From positions 1 to 43,231 of the forward strand of contig JAHJDG010000027.1 of NCBI GenBank assembly GCA_018812265.1: a stretch of DNA of 43,231 nucleotides, given 5' to 3'. The position numbers and the translations under genes are program-made. Numbering within the stretch: position 1 is the first letter of the stretch; the number at the start of each line of letters is the position of its first letter. The notes under the pieces are model-generated. The model searched no databases, was not told the DNA's origin, and was given only the letters and a program-made list of their open reading frames with translations. Shown here piece after piece: positions 1 through 10,300 of this stretch. This stretch comes from a bacterium (GTDB lineage Bacteria; Electryoneota; RPQS01).

Positions 1-572
1 ATCCCGCCCGCCGCCTTCACTCCCACGCCCACGGGTTTCGCCAGCCGCGACAGCAACCGCACGTCCTCCACCGTCGCGCCGCCCGGTCCGAATCCGGTGG
101 ACGTCTTGACGAATTGCGCGCCCGCCTCAAAGCACAGCACGCACGCGCGCTTTTTCTCGTCATCGTCCAGCAGTGCGCATTCCATAATCACCTTCAGAAT
201 CGCTCCGCCTTCGCGACAGGTTTCGGCGACGCGGGCAATATCCTCGCGAACCCATACGTCCTGCCCGGCTTTCAGCCCACCGATCCACAGGACCATGTCA
301 ATTTCGGTCGCACCGAGGCGAATCGCCTCGCGCGCTTCCGCCACTTTGTTCGCCGTCGTCGCCGCTCCCAGCGGGAATCCCACCACCGTGCACGATTTTA
401 CGTCCGTATCTTCCAGCAAATGGCTGACGACGCTCACGTACACCGGGTTGACGCACACCGACGCGAAGCGGTATTCCATCGCCTCGCGGCATAATGCCTC
501 GATTTGCGCCGGAGTCGTTTCCGCCTTGAGCGCGGTATGATCAATCATGGCCGCCAGTTCGGAAAGCGTCAT
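1..572 (-). CDS. deoC: Deoxyribose-phosphate aldolase (partial, 3' end outside window)
   Basis: DeoC cleaves 2-deoxyribose 5-phosphate to glyceraldehyde 3-phosphate and acetaldehyde in the cytoplasm, feeding nucleoside sugars into central metabolism. About 190 codons are visible. The N-terminus (LAAMIDHTAL) and the middle (VCVNPVYV; VVGFPLGA) are typical of the family, and VKTSTGF carries the Schiff-base lysine. The start is the ATG at 570-572, which overlaps the tal stop as ATGA, so translation is probably coupled to the upstream tal. It is the last visible gene of the tkt-rpiB-tal-deoC run. The C-terminal phosphate-binding part lies beyond the edge, so integrity cannot be judged. Both deoC and tal are class I (Schiff-base) aldolases, but the motifs separate them clearly. 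Confidence 0.93.
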   Translation of the reverse strand, partial: MTLSELAAMIDHTALKAETTPAQIEALCREAMEYRFASVCVNPVYVSVVSHLLEDTDVKSCTVVGFPLGAATTANKVAEAREAIRLGATEIDMVLWIGGLKAGQDVWVREDIARVAETCREGGAILKVIMECALLDDDEKKRACVLCFEAGAQFVKTSTGFGPGGATVEDVRLLSRLAKPVGVGVKAAGG

Positions 573-1669
573 GCCAGATTCCCCGCCTGTACTCTCCCTT
601 CTATCGCCGTCAGAACGTCATCATAGGAATCGGTGAACTTTTTCACGCCATCTTCGATCAAGTCCTCCGTGATCTTCTGCAAATCCACGCCCGCATGAGT
701 AATTCGCTCGAAAGTCTCTTCGGCGGTCTTCAGATTCTCAACGAGTCTGCCGGAGGGACGTCCGTGATCCTTCCATGCATCCAGAGTAACCGGTGGCAGC
801 GTGTTGACCGTGTGTTTCGCCACCAATTCCTCGATGTACAGGACGTCGCTGTAGGCCGGGTCTTTCGTTGAAGTGCTGGCCCACAGCGGCCGCTGTACGC
901 GCGCGCCGCGCTCGGCTAGCGCCTTCCAACGCGAGGAAGCGGTCACTTCCAAGAAGTGGCGGTAGGCGATGCAGGCGTTCGCGACGGCAGCCTTGCCGAT
1001 CAGTTTACTCTGACCTTTGGCAAGAAGCTGCTTGTCGGCGGCGGTATCTACACGGCTGACGAAGAAGCTGGCCACCGACGCAACGGTGGACACGTCATCG
1101 CTACAGCCGATCCGTTCTTCCATCGCCTGCAAGTACGTCTCGAGCACGCTCCGGTACTGCCGGAGCGAGAAGATAAGCGTTACGTTGACGTTGATTCCGT
1201 CAGCCAGCAGCAAGCGGACTGCGGGCAGACCCTCTTCCGTCCCCGGAACCTTGATCATCAAATTCGGACGATCAACCTTTTTCCACAGTCGCTGCGCCTC
1301 GACAACGGTCTTCTCGGTGTTGTGGGCGAGTTTCGGAGAGACCTCGAGACTTACGAAACCGTCGGCTCCGTCGGAGGAAACATAGACCGGATGCAGAGCA
1401 TCCGCAGCTCGCTGAACGTCAGCTACCGCCAGATGCTCGAACGTCTCCTGCGGCGACCAGTTGCATTCGATACCGGCCAGTATGTCGGCGTCGTAGTCAC
1501 TGCTGCCGATGATGGCTTGTTGAAAGATCGTGGGATTGGAGGTCATGCCGCGCACGCCCTCGTCAATCATCCGCGCGAGTTCACCGGAATCGAGAAGTTT
1601 GCGGCTGATGTAATCGAGCCAGAGGGACTGTCCGTGTTCGAAGGTTGCCTTGATAATCGGATGTTTCAT
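569..1669 (-). CDS. tal: Transaldolase, long (about 366-residue) type
   Basis: Transaldolase moves a dihydroxyacetone unit between sedoheptulose 7-phosphate and glyceraldehyde 3-phosphate in the non-oxidative pentose phosphate pathway. MTSNPTIF is the conserved N-terminal strand, LMIKVPGT contains the Schiff-base lysine, and NVNVTLIFS follows; WASTSTKDP is near the C-terminal third. The length fits the long family found in Actinobacteria and Cyanobacteria rather than the short 215-residue form. The ATG at 1667-1669 (MKHPIIKATFEHG) is preferred; an in-frame TTG at 1702 would add 11 residues that do not look like the family. The gene follows rpiB by about 54 bases, and its TGA overlaps the deoC ATG, indicating one transcript. 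Confidence 0.95.
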   Translation of the reverse strand: MKHPIIKATFEHGQSLWLDYISRKLLDSGELARMIDEGVRGMTSNPTIFQQAIIGSSDYDADILAGIECNWSPQETFEHLAVADVQRAADALHPVYVSSDGADGFVSLEVSPKLAHNTEKTVVEAQRLWKKVDRPNLMIKVPGTEEGLPAVRLLLADGINVNVTLIFSLRQYRSVLETYLQAMEERIGCSDDVSTVASVASFFVSRVDTAADKQLLAKGQSKLIGKAAVANACIAYRHFLEVTASSRWKALAERGARVQRPLWASTSTKDPAYSDVLYIEELVAKHTVNTLPPVTLDAWKDHGRPSGRLVENLKTAEETFERITHAGVDLQKITEDLIEDGVKKFTDSYDDVLTAIEGRVQAGNLA

Positions 1670-1723
1670 CACGTTGCCTGTGGGTGTCGAACCAGAATCC
1701 AATGTGCAGAACTCTATCGGTCG

Positions 1724-2173
1724 CTATGATCTTTCCTTCTCGATCTCAAGAACTTTGCGCAGGCGGCGTTCATGGCGGTCGGCGTGCGAGAACTCCGCGC
1801 CGAGAAACGTCTTGACGATCTCCAGAGCGAGGGAAAGACCGATGACGCGCGCGCCCAAACAGATCACGTTCATGGCGTCGTCCTCCACTCCCTGACGAGC
1901 GGAGAACGTATCGTGACAGACGGCGGCGCGGATGCCCGTGACTTTGTTGGCGGCAATCGAGGTTCCCACCCCGCTGCCGCAGACCAAAATCCCGCGCTCG
2001 GCTTCCCCTCCCGCGACGGCATGGGCTACGGCTCGCGCGAAATCGGGATAATCCACGGGCTCGGCCGACGCTGTGCCCAAATCCATCACGTCCCGGCCCA
2101 ACTCCCGCAAGTGCGAAACCAGATATTTCTTGAGCGCATATCCGGCATGGTCGGCGCCGATGGCGATTATCAT
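1724..2173 (-). CDS. rpiB: Ribose-5-phosphate isomerase B
   Basis: RpiB interconverts ribulose 5-phosphate and ribose 5-phosphate. The Rossmann-like protein (about 149 residues) shows GADHAG at the N-terminus with the substrate-binding Asp and His, ILVCGSGVG with the catalytic-base cysteine, and [11 protein letters not shown] with the ring-opening histidine. The ATG at 2171-2173 is chosen because AGGGAAGGA lies a normal distance upstream and RpiB proteins begin at this point. A GTG at 2200 overlapping the tkt stop would give a nine-residue extension. It sits directly between tkt and tal, so the operon holds most of the non-oxidative pentose phosphate steps. LacA/B-type sugar isomerases are relatives, but the context favours RpiB. 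Confidence 0.95.
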   Translation of the reverse strand: MIIAIGADHAGYALKKYLVSHLRELGRDVMDLGTASAEPVDYPDFARAVAHAVAGGEAERGILVCGSGVGTSIAANKVTGIRAAVCHDTFSARQGVEDDAMNVICLGARVIGLSLALEIVKTFLGAEFSHADRHERRLRKVLEIEKERS

Positions 2174-2196
2174 TTCTCGCAATCCTTCCCTCTTAT

Positions 2197-4200
2197 TCAC
2201 CTTCCCGTAATCACGGATTTCGCGCGGGCGGCGATATTCTGCGGAGTGAGTCCGAACTTCTCAAGAAGTACGTCTCCGGGCGCGGACGCGCCGAAATGAT
2301 CCAGCCCAACCACGTCGCCATGCACACCCACATACTTCCACCACCCGCAAGTGGCTCCCGCTTCGACCGCCACTCGATGAACCACTTCCGAAGGCAGAAC
2401 CCGTTCGCGATACTCCGGTGGTTGCAGATCGAAAAGCTCTACACACGGCATGGAAATCACCCGTGTGGCGATCTCTTCCTGCTCGAGAATCGCACGCGCC
2501 TGCAATGCGAGCGCAACCTCGCTGCCAGTGGCGATGAGCAGCACGTCCGGTTTGCTGCCAGACGATTCGGCCAGAACGTAGCCACCGCATTTGACATTAT
2601 TGAAGCAACTACTCTCTGGATCCAAAACCGGAAGGTTCTGTCTCGTCAGCGCAAGAGCGCTGGGGCCGTCCGTTCGTTCGAGAGCCAGACTCCAGCAATG
2701 CGCGGTTTCGTTGGCGTCGGCGGGACGAAACACGAACAGATTCGGCGTTGCCCGCAACGACCACAGTTGCTCAACCGGCTGATGAGTGGGGCCGTCTTCG
2801 CCGAGTCCGATACTATCATGCGTGAAGATGTAGATGACGTGCAAGTGCGAGAGCGCGGCCACTCGCACGGCCGGTTTCATATAGTCCAGAAACGTGAGAA
2901 ACGTGCTGCCGAAAGGAACGAACGGCGCAGCAAGAGCGATGCCGTTCAGGATCGCTCCCATTCCGTGCTCGCGAATTCCGAAGCGCAGGTTGCGGCCGAG
3001 CCGATTCTCCTTCTGGAACTCGCCCGCGTTCTCAAGATACGTCAAATTCGATTCGGCCAGATCGGCGCTGCCGCCGATCAGATGGGGCAGGTGCGGCGCA
3101 AGCGCGTTCATTACCTTCTGCGAGGCTTTGCGCGTGGCTATCGGTTTTTCTTGCGCGGACCACGAAGGAAGCGGCACCTTCGCGGGGAAAGCGAAGGGAC
3201 GATCCCAGAACGACTCCCAGTTGCGGCGCAGATCCGGCGAATCCTGTTTCGCCACCTCCAGTTTGCGCTGCCAGGCCGCCGCCGCATCCGTTCCCCGCGC
3301 TGCCGCTTGACGGAAATGCTTCAGAACCTCATTGGGAACATGGAACGAGCGATCCTCCGGCCAGCCGAGAGCGCGCTTCGTTCGCGCGACTTCCTCTTCG
3401 CCCAAGGGAGAGCCGTGCACTTGCGGAGTATCGGCTTTGTCCGGCGACCCGTAGCCGATGGTCGTGCGACAAATGATCAGCGTGGGTCTTTCAGTCTCGG
3501 CCACACCTTCCCGCACGGCAACATCCACTTCATCCACATTCAATCCATCGGCGTGCAGGACGTGCCAACCGTAAGCCTCGAACCGCTGGCTGACGTTTTC
3601 GGTGAACGTGATGTCGGTGCGTCCGTCAATGGTAATCCGATTGTCGTCATAGAGCAGCGTAATGCAGCCCAGTCCCAAGTGTCCGGCCAGCGAACACGCC
3701 TCCGATGCAACTCCTTCCATGAGATCGCCGTCGGAACAGATGCCGAAGATGCGAAAGTCAATAAGCTCGCGCTCCGGGGAATTGAATCGCGCCGCCAGAT
3801 GTTCGCGGGCAATCGCCATCCCGACCATGTTGCCGACTCCCTGCCCCAGTGGGCCGGTGGTCGCTTCCACGCCGGGGGTCAGGTGCGATTCGGGATGACC
3901 GGGCGTGATACTCTGCCACTGACGGAAGTTCTTCAGGTCATCCAGCGACACGTCGTAGCCGCTCACATGCAGCAGCGAATAGAGGAGCGCGCAACCGTGT
4001 CCCGCCGACAAGACGAAACGGTCGCGGTTGATCCACCGGGGATCGGCGGGATTATGCCGCAGGTGGCGAGTCCAGACGGTGTAGGCCATTGCCGCCGCAC
4101 CGAGCGGCAGACCCGGATGACCCGAGTTGGCCTTCTGAATCGCATCAATGGACAGCGTGCGCAACGTGTTGACGCACAAATCGTCGAGGCGAGAGCTCAT
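2197..4200 (-). CDS. tkt: Transketolase
   Basis: Transketolase uses thiamine diphosphate to move two-carbon units between ketose and aldose phosphates. The 667-residue length is normal. The N-terminal domain has [14 protein letters not shown], the cofactor motif beginning GDGDLMEG-like at [14 protein letters not shown] with the metal-binding DDNRITIDG, and TTGPLGQG. The pyrimidine domain has FGIREHGMG with the catalytic glutamate, then [19 protein letters not shown]. The C-terminal domain includes LIATGSEV. It is the first gene of the operon; a TATACA box lies at 4235-4240 in the short leader, but no convincing -35 was seen. The transcript start must fall within about 70 bases because the terminator of the large upstream gene is at 4272-4299. 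Confidence 0.97.
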   Translation of the reverse strand: MSSRLDDLCVNTLRTLSIDAIQKANSGHPGLPLGAAAMAYTVWTRHLRHNPADPRWINRDRFVLSAGHGCALLYSLLHVSGYDVSLDDLKNFRQWQSITPGHPESHLTPGVEATTGPLGQGVGNMVGMAIAREHLAARFNSPERELIDFRIFGICSDGDLMEGVASEACSLAGHLGLGCITLLYDDNRITIDGRTDITFTENVSQRFEAYGWHVLHADGLNVDEVDVAVREGVAETERPTLIICRTTIGYGSPDKADTPQVHGSPLGEEEVARTKRALGWPEDRSFHVPNEVLKHFRQAAARGTDAAAAWQRKLEVAKQDSPDLRRNWESFWDRPFAFPAKVPLPSWSAQEKPIATRKASQKVMNALAPHLPHLIGGSADLAESNLTYLENAGEFQKENRLGRNLRFGIREHGMGAILNGIALAAPFVPFGSTFLTFLDYMKPAVRVAALSHLHVIYIFTHDSIGLGEDGPTHQPVEQLWSLRATPNLFVFRPADANETAHCWSLALERTDGPSALALTRQNLPVLDPESSCFNNVKCGGYVLAESSGSKPDVLLIATGSEVALALQARAILEQEEIATRVISMPCVELFDLQPPEYRERVLPSEVVHRVAVEAGATCGWWKYVGVHGDVVGLDHFGASAPGDVLLEKFGLTPQNIAARAKSVITGR

Positions 4201-4271
4201 AGAAAACGAGGAAACTGACCGTCAGACGTGATGATGTATAACGGCAAATGTGGATTGTCGAAACAATGACA

Positions 4272-4299
4272 GAGCGACGGGCCAGCGATCCCGTCGCTC
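4272..4299 (-). terminator. Intrinsic terminator of the large Fn3 protein gene
   Basis: A perfect 10-bp stem (GAGCGACGGG / CCCGTCGCTC) with an eight-base loop is followed, on the minus strand, by the T-rich stretch TGTCATTGTTT. It lies about 40 bases past the stop of the 4341-11738 gene and before tkt, so it separates the two transcripts. Confidence 0.8.
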
Positions 4300-4340
4300 A
4301 GTCGTAGACGAAACGAATTCAAGGGTTGCGCGGCTCGCGC

Positions 4341-7300
4341 CTACTTCATCAGCAGCATCTTGCGCAACAGTACCTTCTCATCGGTGTTCATGCGCAGGAT
4401 GTACATTCCGGTCGGGCAGGCCGAGCAGTCCCAAATTATCCGGTGCCAACCGGGCTGGAAGGTTTCATGAACCAGCGTGGTCACATGACGGCCCAGAACG
4501 TCGAAAATCTCGATGCGAACCTCCGCCACTCTCGGTACTCCGAATCGCACGGTCGTAGCCGGATTGAACGGATTCGGATAGTTCTGATCGAGCACGAAGT
4601 CCTTCGGCACGGACAGGACGTTCTCCATCACCACACCGTTGGAGATGAGCACGAAGAGTTCCGATTCTATCGAATCCGCGCGCTGACCACGATGCGTCGT
4701 GGCCAGGAACCGACAATTGGGGTGGGTTACGGAATCATGGGGCACGAACACCGAGTCACGCGGATGCGGCGTGATGGTGAGCAGGTGCGTATAGTTCTGC
4801 CCACCGTCCCAGGACATGAAGAGCCGCACGCTGTCAACATTCGGACAGAAAGACATGCTGTCAATCACGTACCACGTGTTATCCACGATGGTATCGGGTG
4901 GATCAATCGTGACTTGGAGCAAGGGCAACATGTTTCCCGAAACCGGCGTGGTGAAGGCAGTGGCGCCACAGTAGCGGTTGTAGGCGGCCACGGCGTAGGT
5001 GTGATTGCGTGGATCATCCACTTCCCGATCGGTATAGAGGAAACCCGTGGTCGAGTCAATGATCACACCGTCGCGACGGATATAGTACCCGTCCACCTCG
5101 CCGGTGGATATCATCCACGAAATCTGGATCGAGTCACACACGGCGGGAGTGACAAACGCCAGACCCGTGGGAACTGTGGGCAGCGAACGACCCCGACCAC
5201 TGTCGGGAATGCTGGGTGCGCTCTGACCACAACCCGTATTGTTGCTCTTGGCAATGACGCGGTACTCATAGGTTCCGGCAAACGTGTCCGCAAAGCTCAA
5301 GGTGGCGGCCGGAACCGCTGCCCGGCGAGCGCCATTGCGTTGAATGACGAACGAATCCACGACCCCGCCACCGCTCTGCCAGGTAACAATAACGCGGTTA
5401 CACAGCGTGTCGGTAGCGATGACGCTGGTGGGAGCGAGCGGAGCGACCAGTCGGGTTCCCGTCGCGGCAGTAGAAAGCGTGCCGTTGCCGCATGAGTTCT
5501 CGGCGCGGACTGTGTACTGGTAAGTGCCGGTGTCAGGTTGGTCGGCAAAGCGCGTGGCGTTGGCTGGACGGGTTCCCACTTCGACAGCGTCGCGGAAAAT
5601 CCGGTAGAGAGTTTCCGTCGCTACGTCCGTCCAGGTCACGATGACGCTGTCGCAACGGTTGATGGTCGCCTGTACGCCGGTGACCTGAACGGGCACAGTC
5701 GCCCGATAACCATTGTCCGCCGCGCTGACCGGGCCCGGCCCACAACGATTGTAGGCTGCCACGGTGTATGCATAGGTCGTACCTGCCACTGCGGTCGTAT
5801 CATTGAACGCGAGCGAGTCGGCCGGCCGGACTCCGATCCGGTTTCCGTCCCGCCGAATCTGGAAGCTGTCCTCATCGGCTACGTTGTTCCAGGTGATTCT
5901 CACAATGGCGCACATTGTATCCGATGCGACCACTCCGGGGACTTGCGCCGGAACATCCCAGCGCCGGCCCTGCACGGAATCGGAAGCCAGTCCCGATCCG
6001 CAGTCATTGAACGCCTGCACCTTATACCAATGGAAGCCGACAGCAGGATTGTCCACGTATTGTACGCTGTTCGCGGGTAGGGTTGCGATGGTTACGTTAG
6101 CCCGCTTCACATAGTAGCCCGATTCGTTCTGAACGTCGGTCCAGTCGAGCGTAACCGTGTTGCAGTTGTCGGTTGTCGCGGTTAATCCCGTCACCTGCCC
6201 CGGCGTTGGCACAAAATAAACGCTGTCCACGTTGGACATCGGGCCGAAGCCACACTCGTTATAGCCTTGCACAGAGTAGCCGACCACCGTGCCGCCCGGA
6301 CTGGTATTCCAGAAGCAAGTGAGTTCCGGTGAAACGTCACCGAAATGAACGCCGTTCCGATACAGGTAATAACGGGTAATGTCGTCCACCGCCGTCCAGC
6401 AGAAATACACGGTATCACAGGCGCTGTCCGGCACGGTAATGAACGGCGCTCCCGTCGGCACACCCTGCCGCTCGCCAACGACCACTCCCGACAGCTCGCC
6501 GATTCCGCAATTGTTGGAAACGCGGATCGTGTAATCGTGCGTGCCGACTTCGGGCGTATCCACGTAGCTGACGACGTTCTGTCCGAGAATCACCAGCGAA
6601 ATCGCATCCCGGAACAGCTCGTAATTCAATTCATCCGCCAGATCGTTCCACGTTACGGTCACAGTCGTACAGTGGTCCATCGTTGCGGCAAGATTCTGCA
6701 CCACGGCCGGCACGTCAGCCACATAGCCGTTAGCCACCGCCGACATCGGGGCATTGCCGCAATAATTCATCGCCTCCACCGTGTAGGTGTAGGGGCCGGG
6801 AGCGAGTGGTTCGTCGCGATAGATCAGAGTATTGGCGGCCAGAGTTGCGATCAGACTTCCTCCGCGATAGACACGGAAACTGTCCTCCGTAGCCACATCC
6901 GTCCAGGTAACCGTCACGCTCGTGCAACTGTCGGTGGTCGCCGCCACGTTCTGAACTTGAGCCGGCACCGCATACCGATGACCCTGAACGGAATCGGACA
7001 GCACCCCTTCGCCGCAGACGTTAAAAGCGGATACCCGGTAGTAATGCGTACTGCCCGGTTCAATGTCACTATCCGGATAGTGTTGTTCATCGGCCGAAAC
7101 TTCCGCGATGAATCCGCCGTCCCGATAGACGTAGTAGCCGCTCTCATTAGGCAGGTCCAACCATGTGACGGAAATTCCGCCGCAATAGTTCTGGGACGCC
7201 CAAACCTGCGTAACCTGCGCCACGCCCGGAATGCGATAGCCCTGCACCGGCGTCTGATCGGGACCGAGTCCGCAGTGATTCTTCCCACGCACGACATAGG

Positions 7301-10300
7301 CATGCGTGGTGAACTGGGCGGGGGCGAGGCTGTCTCGATATGTCGTTACCGCCGAGTTGACGCTGTCAATCGGGGAACCGTTGCGATAGATGACGTATTG
7401 CGCAGCCCGCGCCACGGCGGTCCAGGTCAGATACACGGCCGCGCAACTCGTGTCGGACGCCTGCAGAGTCATGACTCCCGCCGGAACCGCATAACGTGAG
7501 CCGGTTGCCGGAGGATCGGAAAGTTCGCCTACTCCACAGATGTTGCGGGCGGCGATTGTGTAGAAATAGTCCGTGAGGACTGCGACTGTCGTGTCATAGT
7601 ACGACGGATTGGGATCGCCCGCCGCAATTGAATCGTGGAATACATCATTCCGATACACACGATAGCGGTCGGCTCCCGGCAGAGCGGTCCAGGTGATGCG
7701 GATTCCGCTGCAACTGTCGGTGGAGGCGGCCACGCCCGTCACCGCCACCAGCAGCGGCAAGCGCATGGCGGTTTGTTGATTGGATTTCCCCGTCTCGCCG
7801 CAGCCCGACGTGTACGCGGAGACCGCATACACGTAGTTCACACCGCGCTCTCCGGTGGTATCCTGATACATGGTATCGGGATCAATCACGGTGGCAATCA
7901 GGATGAAGTTCTGGGCATTCGGACCACGGTAGACGTAGTAGCCCTCGGGAATTCCGGTGGAGGTGCGCCAGACGAGGTTCACGCCTTCGCAGGTATTCGT
8001 CGCCGTCAGATTGGTCGGGATTCCCGCGTCCGCCTGACGAAGTCCGGGAGCTCCGGCCGTGGAATCCGTTTCGCCGCACACCGTATCCACGGCGGTCACC
8101 GTGTAGCGGATCGTGTCGCCGGGATCGGGAGCTTCGGCATAGCGCGTTAGCGGTGCCATCACCGTCACGGGCAATGTGCCGTCGCGGTACACCTTGTAGT
8201 AGTCGAAGGTTCCGGTGGAAGCCGTCCACGTCACCACCACGCTGTCGCAGCGGTTATCGGTCGCCGCCACGTCGGTCGGAGGAGTGGCATCGGGCAGAAC
8301 CGTTCCGGTGACCGCATTCGAGGGCGCTGCGTCGGTGCAGTTTTCCGAATAGGCAATCACGTCGTATTGGGAGTTACCGTCAGGAGCCGTCGAATCGAAG
8401 TAGGATACCGTGAGCAGCAGCGTCGTTTCCACCGTGTCCAGATTCGCGGCATCGCGGCGGACGATGTAGCCGTGCACCGAGCCGGTGGATTCCTGCCACT
8501 GCAGCATCACGCCGTCGCAGCGGTTGACGGTGGTGGTGAGGCCCGTCACCTGGCTCGGATAGGCCAGCAGATTGCCGTAGTAGGGGGGATCGGACAGTGC
8601 GCCGTTGCCGCATTGCTCGGAGTATGCGCGCACGGTATAGGCATAAGCGCCGGCCGTGTCCGGGACATGACCATATGTCGTCGTCAGCGCGCCCATTGAA
8701 TCGAGGAACGCGCCGCCGACGTAGATGAGGTATCCATCCACGTCGCCGGTGGCCGCATTCCACGTCACCAGAATGCTGTCGCAGCGCGTGCGGGTGGCCT
8801 GTACGTTCGTTACTTGTCCGGCTTCCTCGAGCCGTTCGCCCGTGGCAATCGCGCTCTGGGCCGTCACTCCGCACTGCTCACTGAATGCCGCAACCCGGTA
8901 ATTGAACACGCCGGAAGCCGTGGTGTTGTCCGTATAGGTTGTCAGGGTACCGAGGATCGTGTCAATTGCGGTTCCCTCGCGATAGATCACATAGCGATCT
9001 ACGTCCCCCGTCGAAGCCGTCCAACCGAGTTCGATCCGGTCGCAAAGGTTGGTCGTTGCCGTCAGGTTCTGCGGAACCGACGGGAAAATCAGACTTCCTC
9101 CCGAATCCGCGGGAGCGGCACCGCTTTCACCGCAATGATTCCACGACGTGACCGTGTACTGATAGCGCTGGCCGGGCGTGGCACTGAAGTCACTGTAGAA
9201 CTGCCACACGTAGGGGACGGTGCCGATATGTGTGCCGTTGCGATAGACCCAGAACGAGTCCGCCTGAGGAATGGACGTCCAGGTGATGTATACGCTGTCG
9301 CAGGCATTATCGGAAGCCCAAACGGGTACGGTCATCTGGGCGGGAATCGCCGCCGCATAGCCCGAATCCACTGCGCTGGCCGCGCCCGCTCCGCATTGAT
9401 TGTAGCCTACCACGGTGTAGCCGTAGGTCGTCCACGGCGTAGCGGTGTTGTCGGTGAAGGTAATCACATCCGCCGCGACGCCTCCGATCCGGGTGCCGTC
9501 CCGCAGAATCTGGAAGCTGTCCTCTTCGGCAATGTTGTTCCAGGTAATCCGCACAAAGCCGCAGCTATCGTCAGTAGCCACGACGCCCGTCACCGCGGCC
9601 AGCGAAGGAATCCGCTCGCCGATCACCGCCGAGGAGGTATCTCCCGAACCGCAAGTATTGGCGGCCACCACCCGATAGGTGTGAGTGCCGGGAGTAGCGG
9701 TCGTATCGCGATAGGTCAGGCTGTCGCGCGGTCGCGTCGCCAGAAATGTGCCGTTTCGCAGAACCCGGAAGCTGTCTTCAAGAGCCACGTTGTTCCAGAC
9801 GAGGTGAATGGCCCGGCAGCTCGTGTCGCTGGCGGCCAGACCCGTCACTTGCGGCGGACGCGGTTTGGTCGAACCGCTATTCGATGCCGACTCGGTGCCC
9901 GAGCCGCAGTTGTTGTAGGCGGTCACCGAGTAGTTATACAGAAGCCCCGCGATCGCCGTGGAGTCGTTGTAGGAAGTTGCGCCCGTCAACGCCACGCCGA
10001 TCCGGCTGCCGTTCCGCTTGATCTGGAAGCTGTCCACGCCCGTCATGGAAGCCCACGTGACGCGCACCCCCCAGCAGTAGATGCTGTCCGAGGCCGCCAC
10101 GGTCAGAACTTGCCCCGGTGCGGCCTTGCGGCGACCGGTCACCGACGAGCTGGCAGTACCATAGCCACAGTTATTCTTAGCCTGCACTTGGTAGCTGTAA
10201 CCGGTTCCCGGAGTGCCCGTCACGTCGTTGTAGGTGACGACATTCGCTGCAACTGAGTCAATGGCCACCGAGCTGCGAAGAATCCGGTAGCCGGTCTCAT

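Noticed and set aside
2296-4218. A 640-codon open frame opposite transketolase
   Set aside because: It is the antisense of a gene with complete transketolase motifs; long antisense frames here follow from G/C-rich third positions.
8814-10256. Several long plus-strand frames inside the Fn3 repeat gene
   Set aside because: They are opposite-strand shadows of the tandem repeats and share the repeat period.
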